From: Achromobacter sp. Marseille-Q4962
GTDB lineage: Bacteria; Pseudomonadota; Gammaproteobacteria; Burkholderiales; Burkholderiaceae_B
Assembly: GCF_943737005.1 (NCBI RefSeq)
Contig: NZ_CALSFU010000011.1
Location: forward strand, 62,001 to 126,000
Reading direction: 5' to 3'
DNA: 64,000 nt
The translations under genes and the position numbers were made by a program. Of this stretch, positions 8,761-17,592 are shown in pieces. Numbering within the stretch: position 1 is the first letter of the stretch; every line of letters starts with the position of its first letter. Under the pieces are notes generated by a model. It had not been told where the DNA came from and ran no database searches. It worked only from the letters and a program-made list of their open reading frames with translations.

Positions 8761-9744
8761 TCAATCCACACGGATATCGGCCTTCTTGATGAGATCGCGC
8801 CACTTGGCGATCTCGTTCTTCAGGAAGACGCCGAACTGGTCCGGGGTGCCCGGCTTGGGTTCGGCCCCCGCCGCCAGCATGCTCTGCGCGGTGACGGGGT
8901 CGGACAATACCTGCACCAGGTCGGCATTCACGCGCGCGATGATGTCGGACGGCACGCCCCTGGGGGCCACCATGCCGCTCCACGAGTACGCCTCATAGCC
9001 GGGCAGGCCGGACTGCGCGATGGTGGGCAGGTCGGGCAGCATGGCCGAACGCTCGGGGTTGCCCACGCCCAGGGCGCGCACCTTGCCGGCCTTCAGGTGC
9101 GGCACGGCCGAAGGGCCGTCGGCGAACATCACCTGCACCTGCCCGCCCAGCAGGTCTTGCATGGCGGGCGCGCTGCCCCGGTACGGTACGTGCTGGATCT
9201 TCACCCCGGCCATGGCATTGAACAGCTCGCCCGCCAGGTGGGTTCCGCCCCCCGTTCCCGACGAGCCGAACGAGAGCTTGCCCGGATTCGCCTTGGCGTA
9301 GGCGATGAGCTCGGCGACCGATTTCACCGGCAGCGAGGGATGCACCACGAGCACGATGGGGAATACCGCGGCCATGCCGACCGGATCGAAGTCCTTGACG
9401 ATGTCGTAGCTCAGGTTGCCGCGCAGGCTGGGCAGCACCGCGTGATGGATGGACGCGAAGAAGAAGCTGTAGCCGTCGGGCTCGGCCTTGGCGGCGAACT
9501 GGGCGCCCACGATGCCGCCCGCGCCGGAGCGGTTGTCCACGACGGTGGGGACGGACCACAGGCGCCCCAGCGGCTGGGTGGCGAAGCGGGCGGTGGTGTC
9601 CACCGGACCGCCCGGCGGGAACGGCACGATGAAATTGACGGCGTGGGCGGGCCAGGCCGCGGCCCGGGCGCGAAGCGGCAGCGCGGCCGCGGCGCACAGC
9701 GCAGCGAGCCCCGCCGCCGCGCGGCGGCGTTCGAGGTTGATCAA
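8761..9744 (-). CDS. Bug-family (TctC-like) periplasmic substrate-binding protein
   Basis: 327-aa receptor with an N-terminal export signal (twin-Arg-rich start LERRRAAAGL, then a hydrophobic stretch ending in RARA), NFIVPFPPGGPVDTTAR, and the HVPYRGSAPAMQDL ligand loop. The start codon is TTG at 9744, backed by AGGAG six bases upstream. It lies downstream of the LysR gene on the same strand, separated by 217 bp with no other gene. No TctA/TctB partners are visible. It could be a receptor for the acid handled by the SDR-MaoC-CoA-transferase operon. Confidence 0.88.
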   Translation of the reverse strand: MINLERRRAAAGLAALCAAAALPLRARAAAWPAHAVNFIVPFPPGGPVDTTARFATQPLGRLWSVPTVVDNRSGAGGIVGAQFAAKAEPDGYSFFFASIHHAVLPSLRGNLSYDIVKDFDPVGMAAVFPIVLVVHPSLPVKSVAELIAYAKANPGKLSFGSSGTGGGTHLAGELFNAMAGVKIQHVPYRGSAPAMQDLLGGQVQVMFADGPSAVPHLKAGKVRALGVGNPERSAMLPDLPTIAQSGLPGYEAYSWSGMVAPRGVPSDIIARVNADLVQVLSDPVTAQSMLAAGAEPKPGTPDQFGVFLKNEIAKWRDLIKKADIRVD

Positions 9745-9961
9745 AGCAGTCTCCTGGGTATCGTTTTTCTGTGCGCAGACCGCGTACTGCCGGCGCTGCG
9801 GCGTTTTTTATTATTCGCCCATTGCCCGGCCTTGCCGCTACGGATTTGCGGAAGCCCCCCTTAAGGGCCCGTCGGCGTGCGCCGGCCCGTCCGCCGCACC
9901 GCGGGAGCGCGCCGGCAGAATCAGACGCCTTCAGGTGTCGAAGACGGCTATCGGCCCCTGG

Positions 9962-10861
9962 CTATTGGCTCTTGGCCGCCCGCTGCAGGTGCTCGATGAA
10001 AGACTCGGCGAAGCTGGGCAGGTCGCGGCCGCGCTGGCGGCACAGCAGGCGGTCGCGCAGCGCCCAACGGTCTTCCAGCCGCAGCACGTGCAGCGCGTCG
10101 GCGCGGCTGTAGCGCGCCGCGCAGGCGCGCGGCACCACCGCGATGCCCGCGCCGGCCTCCACCATGCGGCAGACGGCCTCGAAACTGCCCACGTGCACGC
10201 GCTGGCAGATGCGCTTGCCCATGCCGCTGGCGATGTCCTCGAGAAAGGTCTGGATGGCGCTGTCGGGGTGGATGCCCACGAACTGGTACTGGTCGAGCAG
10301 GTCGGCAAACCGCACCGAAGCCCGCTCGGCGAGCGGATGGTCCAGCGAGGTCACCACGGTGAGCTCATCGCGGAAAAGCGGGGTCACGTCCAGCCCCTCC
10401 ACGTCGATGTTGCCGGCCACGATGCCCAGGTCGCCCGCGCCGGCGCGGATCGCGATGACGATGTCGCCGGAGACTTTTTCTTCCAGTTCCACGTCCACGT
10501 CCGGGTTTTCCGCCAGGAAGGTGGACAGCGCATCGGCCAGGAAGGAATTGGTGGCGGTGGTGTTGGCCAGCAGCCGCAACCGGCCTTTCAGGCCGCTGGC
10601 GTAGGGCTGCAGGTCGGCGTTCAGGCATTCGAGCTGGCGGAACACCGCATTGGCGTGCTTGAGCAGCACCTCGCCCGCGGGCGTGAGCTGCACGCCGGTC
10701 GCCATGCGCACCAGCAGCCTGGCCTTGAAGGCCTCTTCCATGTTCTTCACGCGCGCGCTCGCCGCGGGCAGCGACAGAAAGGTTCGCTCGGCGGCGCGGG
10801 TGAGGTTAAGCGTCTCGCCCACGTTCACGAACAAACGCAGGTCAGTCAGGTCATGTCTCAT
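9962..10861 (-). CDS. LysR-family transcriptional regulator
   Basis: 299 aa: winged helix-turn-helix at residues 1-60 (DLRLFVNVGETLNLTRAAER), linker helix, then an effector domain with ELTVVTSLDHPLA. It is divergent from the SDR operon, the usual LysR arrangement. An inverted repeat, TTCTGC-N8-GCAGAA (10900-10919), lies 39 bp from its start and is a plausible binding site. It most likely controls the SDR-MaoC-CoA-transferase genes and itself. Confidence 0.9.
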   Translation of the reverse strand: MRHDLTDLRLFVNVGETLNLTRAAERTFLSLPAASARVKNMEEAFKARLLVRMATGVQLTPAGEVLLKHANAVFRQLECLNADLQPYASGLKGRLRLLANTTATNSFLADALSTFLAENPDVDVELEEKVSGDIVIAIRAGAGDLGIVAGNIDVEGLDVTPLFRDELTVVTSLDHPLAERASVRFADLLDQYQFVGIHPDSAIQTFLEDIASGMGKRICQRVHVGSFEAVCRMVEAGAGIAVVPRACAARYSRADALHVLRLEDRWALRDRLLCRQRGRDLPSFAESFIEHLQRAAKSQ

Positions 10862-10899
10862 GTTCCACCACGCGGAAGGGGGGCATTTCTAATTTTGAA

Positions 10900-10919
10900 T
10901 TCTGCGAATGCCTGCAGAA
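10900..10919. promoter_or_regulatory. candidate LysR binding site
   Basis: TTCTGC and GCAGAA are inverted copies separated by 8 bases, in the 145-bp gap between the divergent LysR and SDR genes. The spacing falls in the range of LysR T-N11-A-like boxes. This is a pattern match only. Confidence 0.45.
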
Positions 10920-11006
10920 ATCTACCATGGTGAAAGCCCGTAAACCATACGGACCGATGGAGAACTTTTTTCCACGCGGACAGCCCGCGTGCAGGGAGTC
11001 AGCGCA

Positions 11007-11921
11007 ATGAGCGGTATTGTTTCTGGAAAGGTTGTGGTCGTCACCGGCGCAGGCGGCGGCATCGGGCGGTCCATCGCCCTGGCCATGGCGCAGGCGGGCG
11101 CCAGGGTGGTGGTCAACGACATCGGCGTGTCGCTCACGGGCGAAGGCGGCGGGGACGGACCGGCGCACGCCGTCGTCAAGGAGATCATCGAGGCCGGAGG
11201 ACAGGCCGTGGCCAACACCGACAGCGTGGCCGCCTACGACAGCGCGGCCCGCATCGTGCAGACCGCGATCGACGCCTTCGGCCGCATCGACGCCGTGGTC
11301 AACAACGCGGGCAACCTGCGCGACCGGGTCTTTCACAAGATGAGCGAAGAAGAATGGCGCCAGGTGATCGACGTGCACCTGAACGGCTCGTTCTTCGTCA
11401 GCCGCGCGGCCGCGCCCTATTTCCGCGAACAGGAGTCGGGCGCGTTCGTGCACATGACCTCCACCTCAGGCCTGATCGGCAACTTCGGCCAGGCCAACTA
11501 CGCCGCGGCCAAGCTGGGCATCGTGGCGCTGTCCAAGTCCATCGCGCTGGACATGGCGCGCTACAACGTGCGTTCCAACTGCATCGCGCCGTTCGCCTGG
11601 AGCCGCATGACGAGCTCCATTCCCGCCGAGACCGAGGAAGAAAAGGCGCGCGTGGAAAAGCTCAAGAAAATGGAAGCGGGAAAAGTGGCGCCCATGGCGG
11701 TCTACCTGTCCAGCGACGCGGCCAGCGCCATCACAGCGCAGATCTTCGCGGTGCGCGCCAACGAGATCATGCTCATGAGCCAGCCCCGCCCGCTGCGCAC
11801 GGTGCACCACGACGGCGGCTGGACGCCCGAGCTCATCGGCGAGCTCGCCATCCCGGCCATGCGCAAGCACTTCTACGCGCTGGAGCGATCGCCCGACGTC
11901 ATCGACTGGGATCCCATCTGA
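11007..11921 (+). CDS. SDR-family 3-hydroxyacyl-CoA dehydrogenase, MFE-2 type
   Basis: 304-aa NAD(P)-dependent short-chain dehydrogenase with TGAGGGIG at 13-20, NNAG near 99-102, Ser near 152-154 and Tyr165-AAA-Lys169. The long C-terminal part (KVAPMAVYLSS, then RTVHHDGGW) is typical of the dehydrogenase domain of peroxisomal multifunctional enzyme type 2, which oxidises (3R)-hydroxyacyl-CoA. The ATG at 11007 has CAGGGAG nine bases upstream; a GTG at 10989 lies ahead of it and is rejected. First gene of an operon with a MaoC hydratase and a CoA-transferase. Confidence 0.9.
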   Translation: MSGIVSGKVVVVTGAGGGIGRSIALAMAQAGARVVVNDIGVSLTGEGGGDGPAHAVVKEIIEAGGQAVANTDSVAAYDSAARIVQTAIDAFGRIDAVVNNAGNLRDRVFHKMSEEEWRQVIDVHLNGSFFVSRAAAPYFREQESGAFVHMTSTSGLIGNFGQANYAAAKLGIVALSKSIALDMARYNVRSNCIAPFAWSRMTSSIPAETEEEKARVEKLKKMEAGKVAPMAVYLSSDAASAITAQIFAVRANEIMLMSQPRPLRTVHHDGGWTPELIGELAIPAMRKHFYALERSPDVIDWDPI

Positions 11922-11932
11922 GCGAGGCCGCC

Positions 11933-12793
11933 ATGCCGCTGAACTACGACACCATCAAGAACTGGCGCTTCGACGAGGTGCGCCAGCGCTACGACGAAAA
12001 AGACGCCATGCTCTACGCCCTGGGCATCGGCCTGGGGCAAGACCCCATGGACACGGCGCAGCTGCGCTACGTGTACGAGAAAGACCTGCTCGCATTCCCC
12101 ACCATGGCCGTGGTGCTGGGCTACCCGGGCTTCTGGGTGCGCGACCCGCGCGCGGGCATCGATTGGGTGAAGGTCGTGCATGGCGAGCAACGGCTCACCT
12201 TGCACGCCCCGCTCCCGCCGGCCGGCCTGGTGGTGGGCAGGAGCCGCAATACCCACGTCATCGACAAGGGCGCCGACCGCGGCGCCATCATCGTCAACGA
12301 ACGCACGCTGCACGACGAAGGCGGCAACCTGCTGGCCACGGTGCGCCAGAGCACGTTCTGCCGGGGCGACGGCGGCTTCGGCCAGGGCGACGAGGCGCCG
12401 CCCGCGCTGCCGCCGGCGCCCGAGGGCGAGCCCGACCTCCGCTGCGAACTGCCCATCTCGCCGCGCGCCGCGCTGCTCTACCGCCTGAACGCCGACCGCA
12501 ACCCGCTGCATGCCGACCCCGAAGTGGCGCGCCAGGCGGGCTACCCGCGCCCCATTCTGCACGGGCTCTGCACCTACGGCGTGGCGGCCCACGCCATCGT
12601 GAAGAGCTGCTGCGACTACGACGCGCGCCGCCTGCTGAGCCTGGACGCCCGCTTCTCCGCGCCCGTCTACCCGGGCGAAACGCTGGTCTGCGACATCTGG
12701 CGCCGGCCCGGGGGCGAGCTGCGCTTCCAGGCCCGCGTGCGCGAACGCGGCATCGTGGTCATGAGCCACGGCAGCGCCAGGGTGAGCGCATGA
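11933..12793 (+). CDS. MaoC-family (hydratase 2) enoyl-CoA hydratase
   Basis: 286-aa double hot-dog protein. The C-terminal half carries the hydratase-2 motif, reading LNADRNPLHADPEVA followed by GYPRPILHGL, with the catalytic Asp and His. It hydrates trans-2-enoyl-CoA to (3R)-hydroxyacyl-CoA, the substrate of the SDR encoded 11 bp upstream. Together the two genes match the fused dehydrogenase and hydratase-2 domains of eukaryotic MFE-2. The stop overlaps the CoA-transferase start as ATGA. Confidence 0.9.
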   Translation: MPLNYDTIKNWRFDEVRQRYDEKDAMLYALGIGLGQDPMDTAQLRYVYEKDLLAFPTMAVVLGYPGFWVRDPRAGIDWVKVVHGEQRLTLHAPLPPAGLVVGRSRNTHVIDKGADRGAIIVNERTLHDEGGNLLATVRQSTFCRGDGGFGQGDEAPPALPPAPEGEPDLRCELPISPRAALLYRLNADRNPLHADPEVARQAGYPRPILHGLCTYGVAAHAIVKSCCDYDARRLLSLDARFSAPVYPGETLVCDIWRRPGGELRFQARVRERGIVVMSHGSARVSA

Positions 12794-14034
12794 CCCGTCC
12801 GCCGCCATTGCAAGGCATCCGCGTGCTCGACCTCTCGCGCATCCTGGCCGGCCCCTGGTGCACGCAGAACCTGGCCGACCTGGGCGCCGACGTCATCAAG
12901 ATCGAACGCCCCGGAGTGGGCGACGACACGCGGGCCTGGGGCCCGCCGTATCTCAAGGACGGCGCGGGCAACGACACCGCCGAGTCCGCCTACTATCTCA
13001 GCGCCAACCGCAACAAGCGTTCGGTGGAAGCCGACATGGCCAGCCCCGAGGGCGCGGCGCTCATCCGCGAACTGGCCGCCGCCAGCGACGTGCTGGTGGA
13101 GAACTTCAAGGTGGGCGGGCTGGCGAAATACGGACTCGACTATGAGAGCCTGCGCGAGGTCAACCCGCGCCTCATCTATTGCTCGGTGACGGGCTTCGGC
13201 CAGGACGGCCCTTGCGCGCAGCGGCCCGGCTACGACTTCATGATCCAGGGCCTGGGCGGGCTGATGAGCATCACGGGCGAGCGCGACGACCTGCCCGGCG
13301 GCGGGCCGCAGAAGGCCGGGGTGGCCGTCACCGACATCGTGACCGGCATGTACGCCACCGTGGCCATCCTGGCGGCGCTGCAGGAGCGGCACAACAGCGG
13401 GCTGGGCCAGCACCTGGACATCGCGCTGCTGGACAGCCACGTGGCCCTGCTCGCCAACCAGAACTCCAACTACTTCAACACCGGGGTTGCGCCGCGGCGC
13501 GCGGGCAATGCGCACCAGAACGTGGTGCCCTACCAGGTGTTCGCCGCCAGCGACGGCCATCTCATCGTGGCCACGGGCAACGAATCCCAGTACCGCGCCT
13601 ATTGCCGCGCCATCGGCGCGCCGGAGCTCGGCGACGACCCGCGCTTTGCCACCAACCGGCTGCGCGTCGCCAACCGCGAGACGCTCATCGGACTGCTGTC
13701 CGACATCATGCGCCGGGGCCGGCGCGACGACTGGATCGAGAAACTGGAGGCCGTGGGCGTGCCCTGCGGCCCCATCAACGACATCGCCCAGGCCTTCGCG
13801 CATCCGCAGGCGCAGGCCCGCCAGCTGCGGCGCGACCTGCCCCACCCGCTGGGCGGCCAGGCCGCCGTCACCGCCAGCCCGCTGCGCTTTTCCGCAAGCC
13901 CGGTGCAGTACCGCCTGGCCCCGCCGCTGCTCGGCCAGCACACCGAGGAAGTGCTGCGCGACGTGCTGGGCAAGCCGCCCGAAGCCATCGCCGCCTACGC
14001 CGCCCGCCTGCGGGAGAGCGTCGCCAAACAGTAG
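12790..14034 (+). CDS. CaiB/BaiF family (class III) CoA-transferase
   Basis: 414 aa with the family's opening GIRVLDLSRILAGP, LGADVIKIE, and the catalytic Asp probably at Asp182 (AVTDIVTGMY). It moves CoA between carboxylic acids without free intermediates and works as an interlocked dimer. Coupled to the MaoC gene by a 4-base overlap, so it likely charges the acid that the SDR/hydratase pair then oxidises. It is convergent with the fumarase gene 17 bp away. The donor and acceptor acids are unknown. Confidence 0.9.
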   Translation: MTRPPPLQGIRVLDLSRILAGPWCTQNLADLGADVIKIERPGVGDDTRAWGPPYLKDGAGNDTAESAYYLSANRNKRSVEADMASPEGAALIRELAAASDVLVENFKVGGLAKYGLDYESLREVNPRLIYCSVTGFGQDGPCAQRPGYDFMIQGLGGLMSITGERDDLPGGGPQKAGVAVTDIVTGMYATVAILAALQERHNSGLGQHLDIALLDSHVALLANQNSNYFNTGVAPRRAGNAHQNVVPYQVFAASDGHLIVATGNESQYRAYCRAIGAPELGDDPRFATNRLRVANRETLIGLLSDIMRRGRRDDWIEKLEAVGVPCGPINDIAQAFAHPQAQARQLRRDLPHPLGGQAAVTASPLRFSASPVQYRLAPPLLGQHTEEVLRDVLGKPPEAIAAYAARLRESVAKQ

Positions 14035-14051
14035 GAAAGGCGCGTCCTTCC

Positions 14052-15578
14052 TTACCCCTCCACCGCAACCGGAATCTTGCCGATGCGGGCCTGCCATTCC
14101 TTCGGGCCGGTGGTGTGCACCGAGGTGCCTTGCGCATCCACCGCCACCGTGACGGGCATGTCCTTCACGTCGAACTCGTAGATGGCTTCCATGCCCAGGT
14201 CTTCGAAGGCCAGCACCTTGGCGTCGCGGATGGCCTTGGAAACCAGGTAGGCCGCGCCGCCCACGGCCATGAGGTAGGCCGAGCCGTGCTTCTTGATGGC
14301 CTCGATGGCGACGGGGCCGCGCTCGGACTTGCCGATCATGGAGATCAGGCCGGTCTTCTCGAGCATCATGTCGGTGAACTTGTCCATGCGGGTGGCGGTG
14401 GTGGGGCCGGCGGGTCCGACCACCTCGTCGCGCACCGGATCGACCGGGCCCACGTAGTAGATCACGCGGTTGGTGAAGTCCACCGGCAGCTTCTCGCCCT
14501 TGGCCAGCATGTCCTGGATGCGCTTGTGGGCGGCATCGCGGCCGGTGAGCATCTTGCCCGAGAGCAGCAGGGTCTGGCCCGGCTTCCAGCTCGCCACTTC
14601 TTCCTTGGTGAGCGTGTTCAGGTCCACCTGCCTGGACTTGTTGTAGTCGGGCGCCCAGTGCACTTCGGGCCACTCGGACAACGACGGCGGCTCCAGGCGC
14701 GCCGGGCCGGAACCGTCCAGCTCGAAGTGCGCGTGGCGCGTGGCCGCGCAGTTGGGGATCATGGCGACGGGCTTGGAGGCCGCGTGCGTGGGGAAGGTCT
14801 TGATCTTGATGTCCAGCACCGTGGTCAGGCCGCCCAGGCCCTGGGCGCCGATGCCCAGCGCGTTGACCTTCTCGTACAGCTCGATGCGCAGCTCTTCCAG
14901 CTTGTTCTGCGGGCCGCGCGCCAGCAGCTCGTACATGTCGATGTCTTCCATGAGCGACTGCTTGGCCATCAGCATGGCCTTCTCGGCCGTGCCGCCCACG
15001 CCGATGCCGAGCATGCCCGGCGGGCACCAGCCCGCGCCCATGGTGGGAACGGTCTTGAGCACCCAGTCCACCAGCGAGTCGCTGGGATTGAGCATGACGA
15101 ACTTGGATTTGTTCTCGGAGCCGCCGCCCTTCGAGGCGATCTGCACGTCGACCTTGTCTCCGGGGACCAGGTCGACGTGCAGGATACAGGGCGTGTTGTC
15201 GCGGGTGTTCTTGCGGGTGAAGAGCGGATCGTCCAGCACCGAGGCGCGCAGCGGATTGTCGGGGTTGGTGTAGCCGCGGCGCACGCCCTCGTCGCAGAGT
15301 TCCTGCAGGCTGCGGCGCGTGTCGAAACGCACGTCCATGCCGATCTTCAGGAAGACGTTGACGATGCCCGTGTCCTGGCACAGCGGCCGCTTGCCCTCGG
15401 CGCACATGCGCGAGTTGGTCAGGATCTGCGCCATGGCGTCGCGCGCGGCCGGGCTTTCCTCGCGCTCGTAGGCGCGGGCCAGGTGGCGGATGTAGTCCAC
15501 GGGATGGTAGTAGCTGATGAACTGGATGCCATCGGCGATAGACTGGATGAAGTCTTCTTCTTTGATGATGACGGACAT
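14052..15578 (-). CDS. class I [4Fe-4S] fumarate hydratase
   Basis: 508-aa iron-sulfur fumarase (FumA/FumB type) interconverting fumarate and malate in the TCA cycle. The three cluster cysteines are visible: Cys67 (CQDTG), Cys185 (GWCPPGM) and Cys277 (NCAATRH). N-terminal alpha domain and C-terminal beta domain (GPTTATRMDKF) are both complete, matching the family's length of about 510-550. Transcribed after the enoyl-CoA hydratase at 15653 with a 74-bp gap. Being oxygen sensitive, it may be backed by a class II enzyme elsewhere. Confidence 0.93.
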   Translation of the reverse strand: MSVIIKEEDFIQSIADGIQFISYYHPVDYIRHLARAYEREESPAARDAMAQILTNSRMCAEGKRPLCQDTGIVNVFLKIGMDVRFDTRRSLQELCDEGVRRGYTNPDNPLRASVLDDPLFTRKNTRDNTPCILHVDLVPGDKVDVQIASKGGGSENKSKFVMLNPSDSLVDWVLKTVPTMGAGWCPPGMLGIGVGGTAEKAMLMAKQSLMEDIDMYELLARGPQNKLEELRIELYEKVNALGIGAQGLGGLTTVLDIKIKTFPTHAASKPVAMIPNCAATRHAHFELDGSGPARLEPPSLSEWPEVHWAPDYNKSRQVDLNTLTKEEVASWKPGQTLLLSGKMLTGRDAAHKRIQDMLAKGEKLPVDFTNRVIYYVGPVDPVRDEVVGPAGPTTATRMDKFTDMMLEKTGLISMIGKSERGPVAIEAIKKHGSAYLMAVGGAAYLVSKAIRDAKVLAFEDLGMEAIYEFDVKDMPVTVAVDAQGTSVHTTGPKEWQARIGKIPVAVEG

Positions 15579-15652
15579 GGAGATTTGCGGTTCAGGAGGG
15601 ATAAACGGAAAAACGCGGCCGCAGCGGGCGGCCGCGCGCGATCAGGTCTATT

Positions 15653-16420
15653 TTATTTGCCCTGCCACACGGGCTTGCGCTTCTCGGCGAAGGCCGTGGC
15701 GCCTTCCTTGGCGTCGGCCGAGGTGAAAATGTGGGCGATGAGCGGACGCTGGCGGTCGAACATGCCTTCCTGGGGCCAGTCGCCCGACTGCGAAACGATG
15801 CTCTTGGCGGTCTGCACGGCCAGCGGGCCGTTCTCGACAATGGCGCGGGCCAGCGCCAGCGCGCCTTCGAGCGCCTTGCCGGGCTCGGTGAGACGGTTGA
15901 CCAGGCCATAGGCATGGGCGCGCTCGGCGCCGAGCATCTCACCCGTGAGAATGACCTCCATGGCGATGTGGTACGGCAGGCGGCGCGGCAGGCGCAGCAT
16001 GCCGCCGGCGCCCGCCACCAGGCCGCGCTTGACCTCGGGCAGGCCGAACTTGGCGTTGCTGGCGGCCACGATGAGGTCGGAGGCCAGGGCCATTTCGCAG
16101 CCGCCGGCCAGCGCGTAGCCTTCCACGGCCGCGATCAGCGGCTTCTTGGGCGGACGCTCGTTCAGGCCGGCGAAGCCGCGGCCTTCCACATAGGGGCGCT
16201 GGCCCGACTTGGCGAAGGCCTTCAGGTCCATGCCCGAGGAAAACGTGCCGCCCGCGCCGGTCAGGATGCCGATGCGCACGTCGTCGCGGCCGTCGAGCTG
16301 ATCCAGCGCCGCGGCCATGGCCTGGGCCGTTTCCAGGTTGATGGCGTTCTTGGCTTCGGGCCGGTTGATCGTGATGATCTGGATGCCGTCGGCGATTTCC
16401 ACCTTGATCAGGTCAGACAT
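15653..16420 (-). CDS. enoyl-CoA hydratase (crotonase family)
   Basis: 255-aa crotonase with both acid-base glutamates, Glu109 (GGCEMALASD) and Glu129 (GLPEVKRG), plus the oxyanion segment TFSSGMDLKAF. It should therefore hydrate trans-2-enoyl-CoA, unlike the PaaG-like gene at 177-977. The frame is open upstream to 16666, but the ATG at 16420 has GGAAGGAGC eight bases ahead and fits the family's start. Upstream lies a 263-bp gap shared with glyQ. It may form a transcription unit with the fumarase gene. Confidence 0.92.
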   Translation of the reverse strand: MSDLIKVEIADGIQIITINRPEAKNAINLETAQAMAAALDQLDGRDDVRIGILTGAGGTFSSGMDLKAFAKSGQRPYVEGRGFAGLNERPPKKPLIAAVEGYALAGGCEMALASDLIVAASNAKFGLPEVKRGLVAGAGGMLRLPRRLPYHIAMEVILTGEMLGAERAHAYGLVNRLTEPGKALEGALALARAIVENGPLAVQTAKSIVSQSGDWPQEGMFDRQRPLIAHIFTSADAKEGATAFAEKRKPVWQGK

Positions 16421-16683
16421 GGGTTGTGCTCCTTCCGTATCGCTGTTTCTGCGGGGTTTTATATAAGACTTGGACCAAACGGCAATGATACGACCATTGC
16501 CTGCCCGCCGCAGGCGCGCGCCCGGCCGGTGTCCGCCAGGAGCACGCCCGTGCGCGGATGTAACCGCCCGCGGGCGGGCCCCGGCCCGCAGCCCGCCCGG
16601 GCCAGTTAAAATGCCGGGTTTCCCGCGTCTGGTTGCCCGCGCCCGCGGCTGTCCGGCCCGGCGCACCGAATTCCAAGAATCCT

Positions 16684-17592
16684 ATGCTCACCTTTCAGCA
16701 AATCATCCTCACGCTCCAGGAATACTGGGACAAGCAGGGTTGCGCCCTGCTGCAGCCCTACGACATGGAAGTCGGCGCCGGCACCTCGCACACCGCGACC
16801 TTCCTGCGCGCCATCGGCCCCGAGCCCTGGCGGGCGGCCTACGTGCAGCCCTCGCGCCGCCCCAAGGACGGCCGCTACGGCGAGAACCCCAACCGCCTGC
16901 AGCACTATTACCAATACCAGGTGGTGCTCAAGCCCGCGCCCCCGGAAATCCTGGATCTCTATATCGGCTCGCTCGAGGCGCTGGGCATCGACCCGACGCA
17001 GCACGACATCCGTTTCGTCGAGGACGACTGGGAAAACCCCACGCTGGGCGCCTGGGGCCTGGGCTGGGAAGTCTGGCTCAACGGCATGGAAGTCACGCAG
17101 TTCACCTATTTCCAGCAGGTGGGCGGCCTGGACTGCACGCCCACCACCGGCGAAATCACCTACGGCCTGGAGCGCCTGGCCATGTACCTGCAGGACGTGC
17201 AGAGCGTGTACGACCTGGTCTGGACCGAAGGCGCCAACGGCCGGCGCGTGCTGTACCGCGACGTGTTCCACCAGAACGAAGTGGAGCAGTCCACCTACAA
17301 CTTCGAGCATTCCTCGGCCGACATGCTGTTCTCGCACTTCAACGACTACGAGGCCGAGGCCAAGCGCCTCATGGAAGTGCCGCTGGCGCTGCCGGCCTAC
17401 GAGGCCGCGCTGAAGGCCGCCCACACGTTCAACCTGCTGGACGCGCGCGGCGCGATCAGCGTGACCGAACGCGCCGCCTACATCGGCCGCATCCGCAACC
17501 TGTCGCGCGCCGTCGCGCAGGCCTACTACGATTCCCGCGAACGACTGGGCTTTCCCATGCTGCGCCAAGAGGCCAAGGGGGAGGCTGCCTAA
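16684..17592 (+). CDS. glyQ: glycine--tRNA ligase, alpha subunit
   Basis: 302 aa, full length for GlyQ. It begins [19 protein letters not shown] and contains [32 protein letters not shown] and the class II motif [11 protein letters not shown]. The alpha subunit holds the catalytic core of the bacterial (alphabeta)2 glycyl-tRNA synthetase. glyS starts directly after its stop. The upstream 263-bp gap includes a TTAAAAT -10-like element near 16606. Confidence 0.98.
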   Translation: MLTFQQIILTLQEYWDKQGCALLQPYDMEVGAGTSHTATFLRAIGPEPWRAAYVQPSRRPKDGRYGENPNRLQHYYQYQVVLKPAPPEILDLYIGSLEALGIDPTQHDIRFVEDDWENPTLGAWGLGWEVWLNGMEVTQFTYFQQVGGLDCTPTTGEITYGLERLAMYLQDVQSVYDLVWTEGANGRRVLYRDVFHQNEVEQSTYNFEHSSADMLFSHFNDYEAEAKRLMEVPLALPAYEAALKAAHTFNLLDARGAISVTERAAYIGRIRNLSRAVAQAYYDSRERLGFPMLRQEAKGEAA

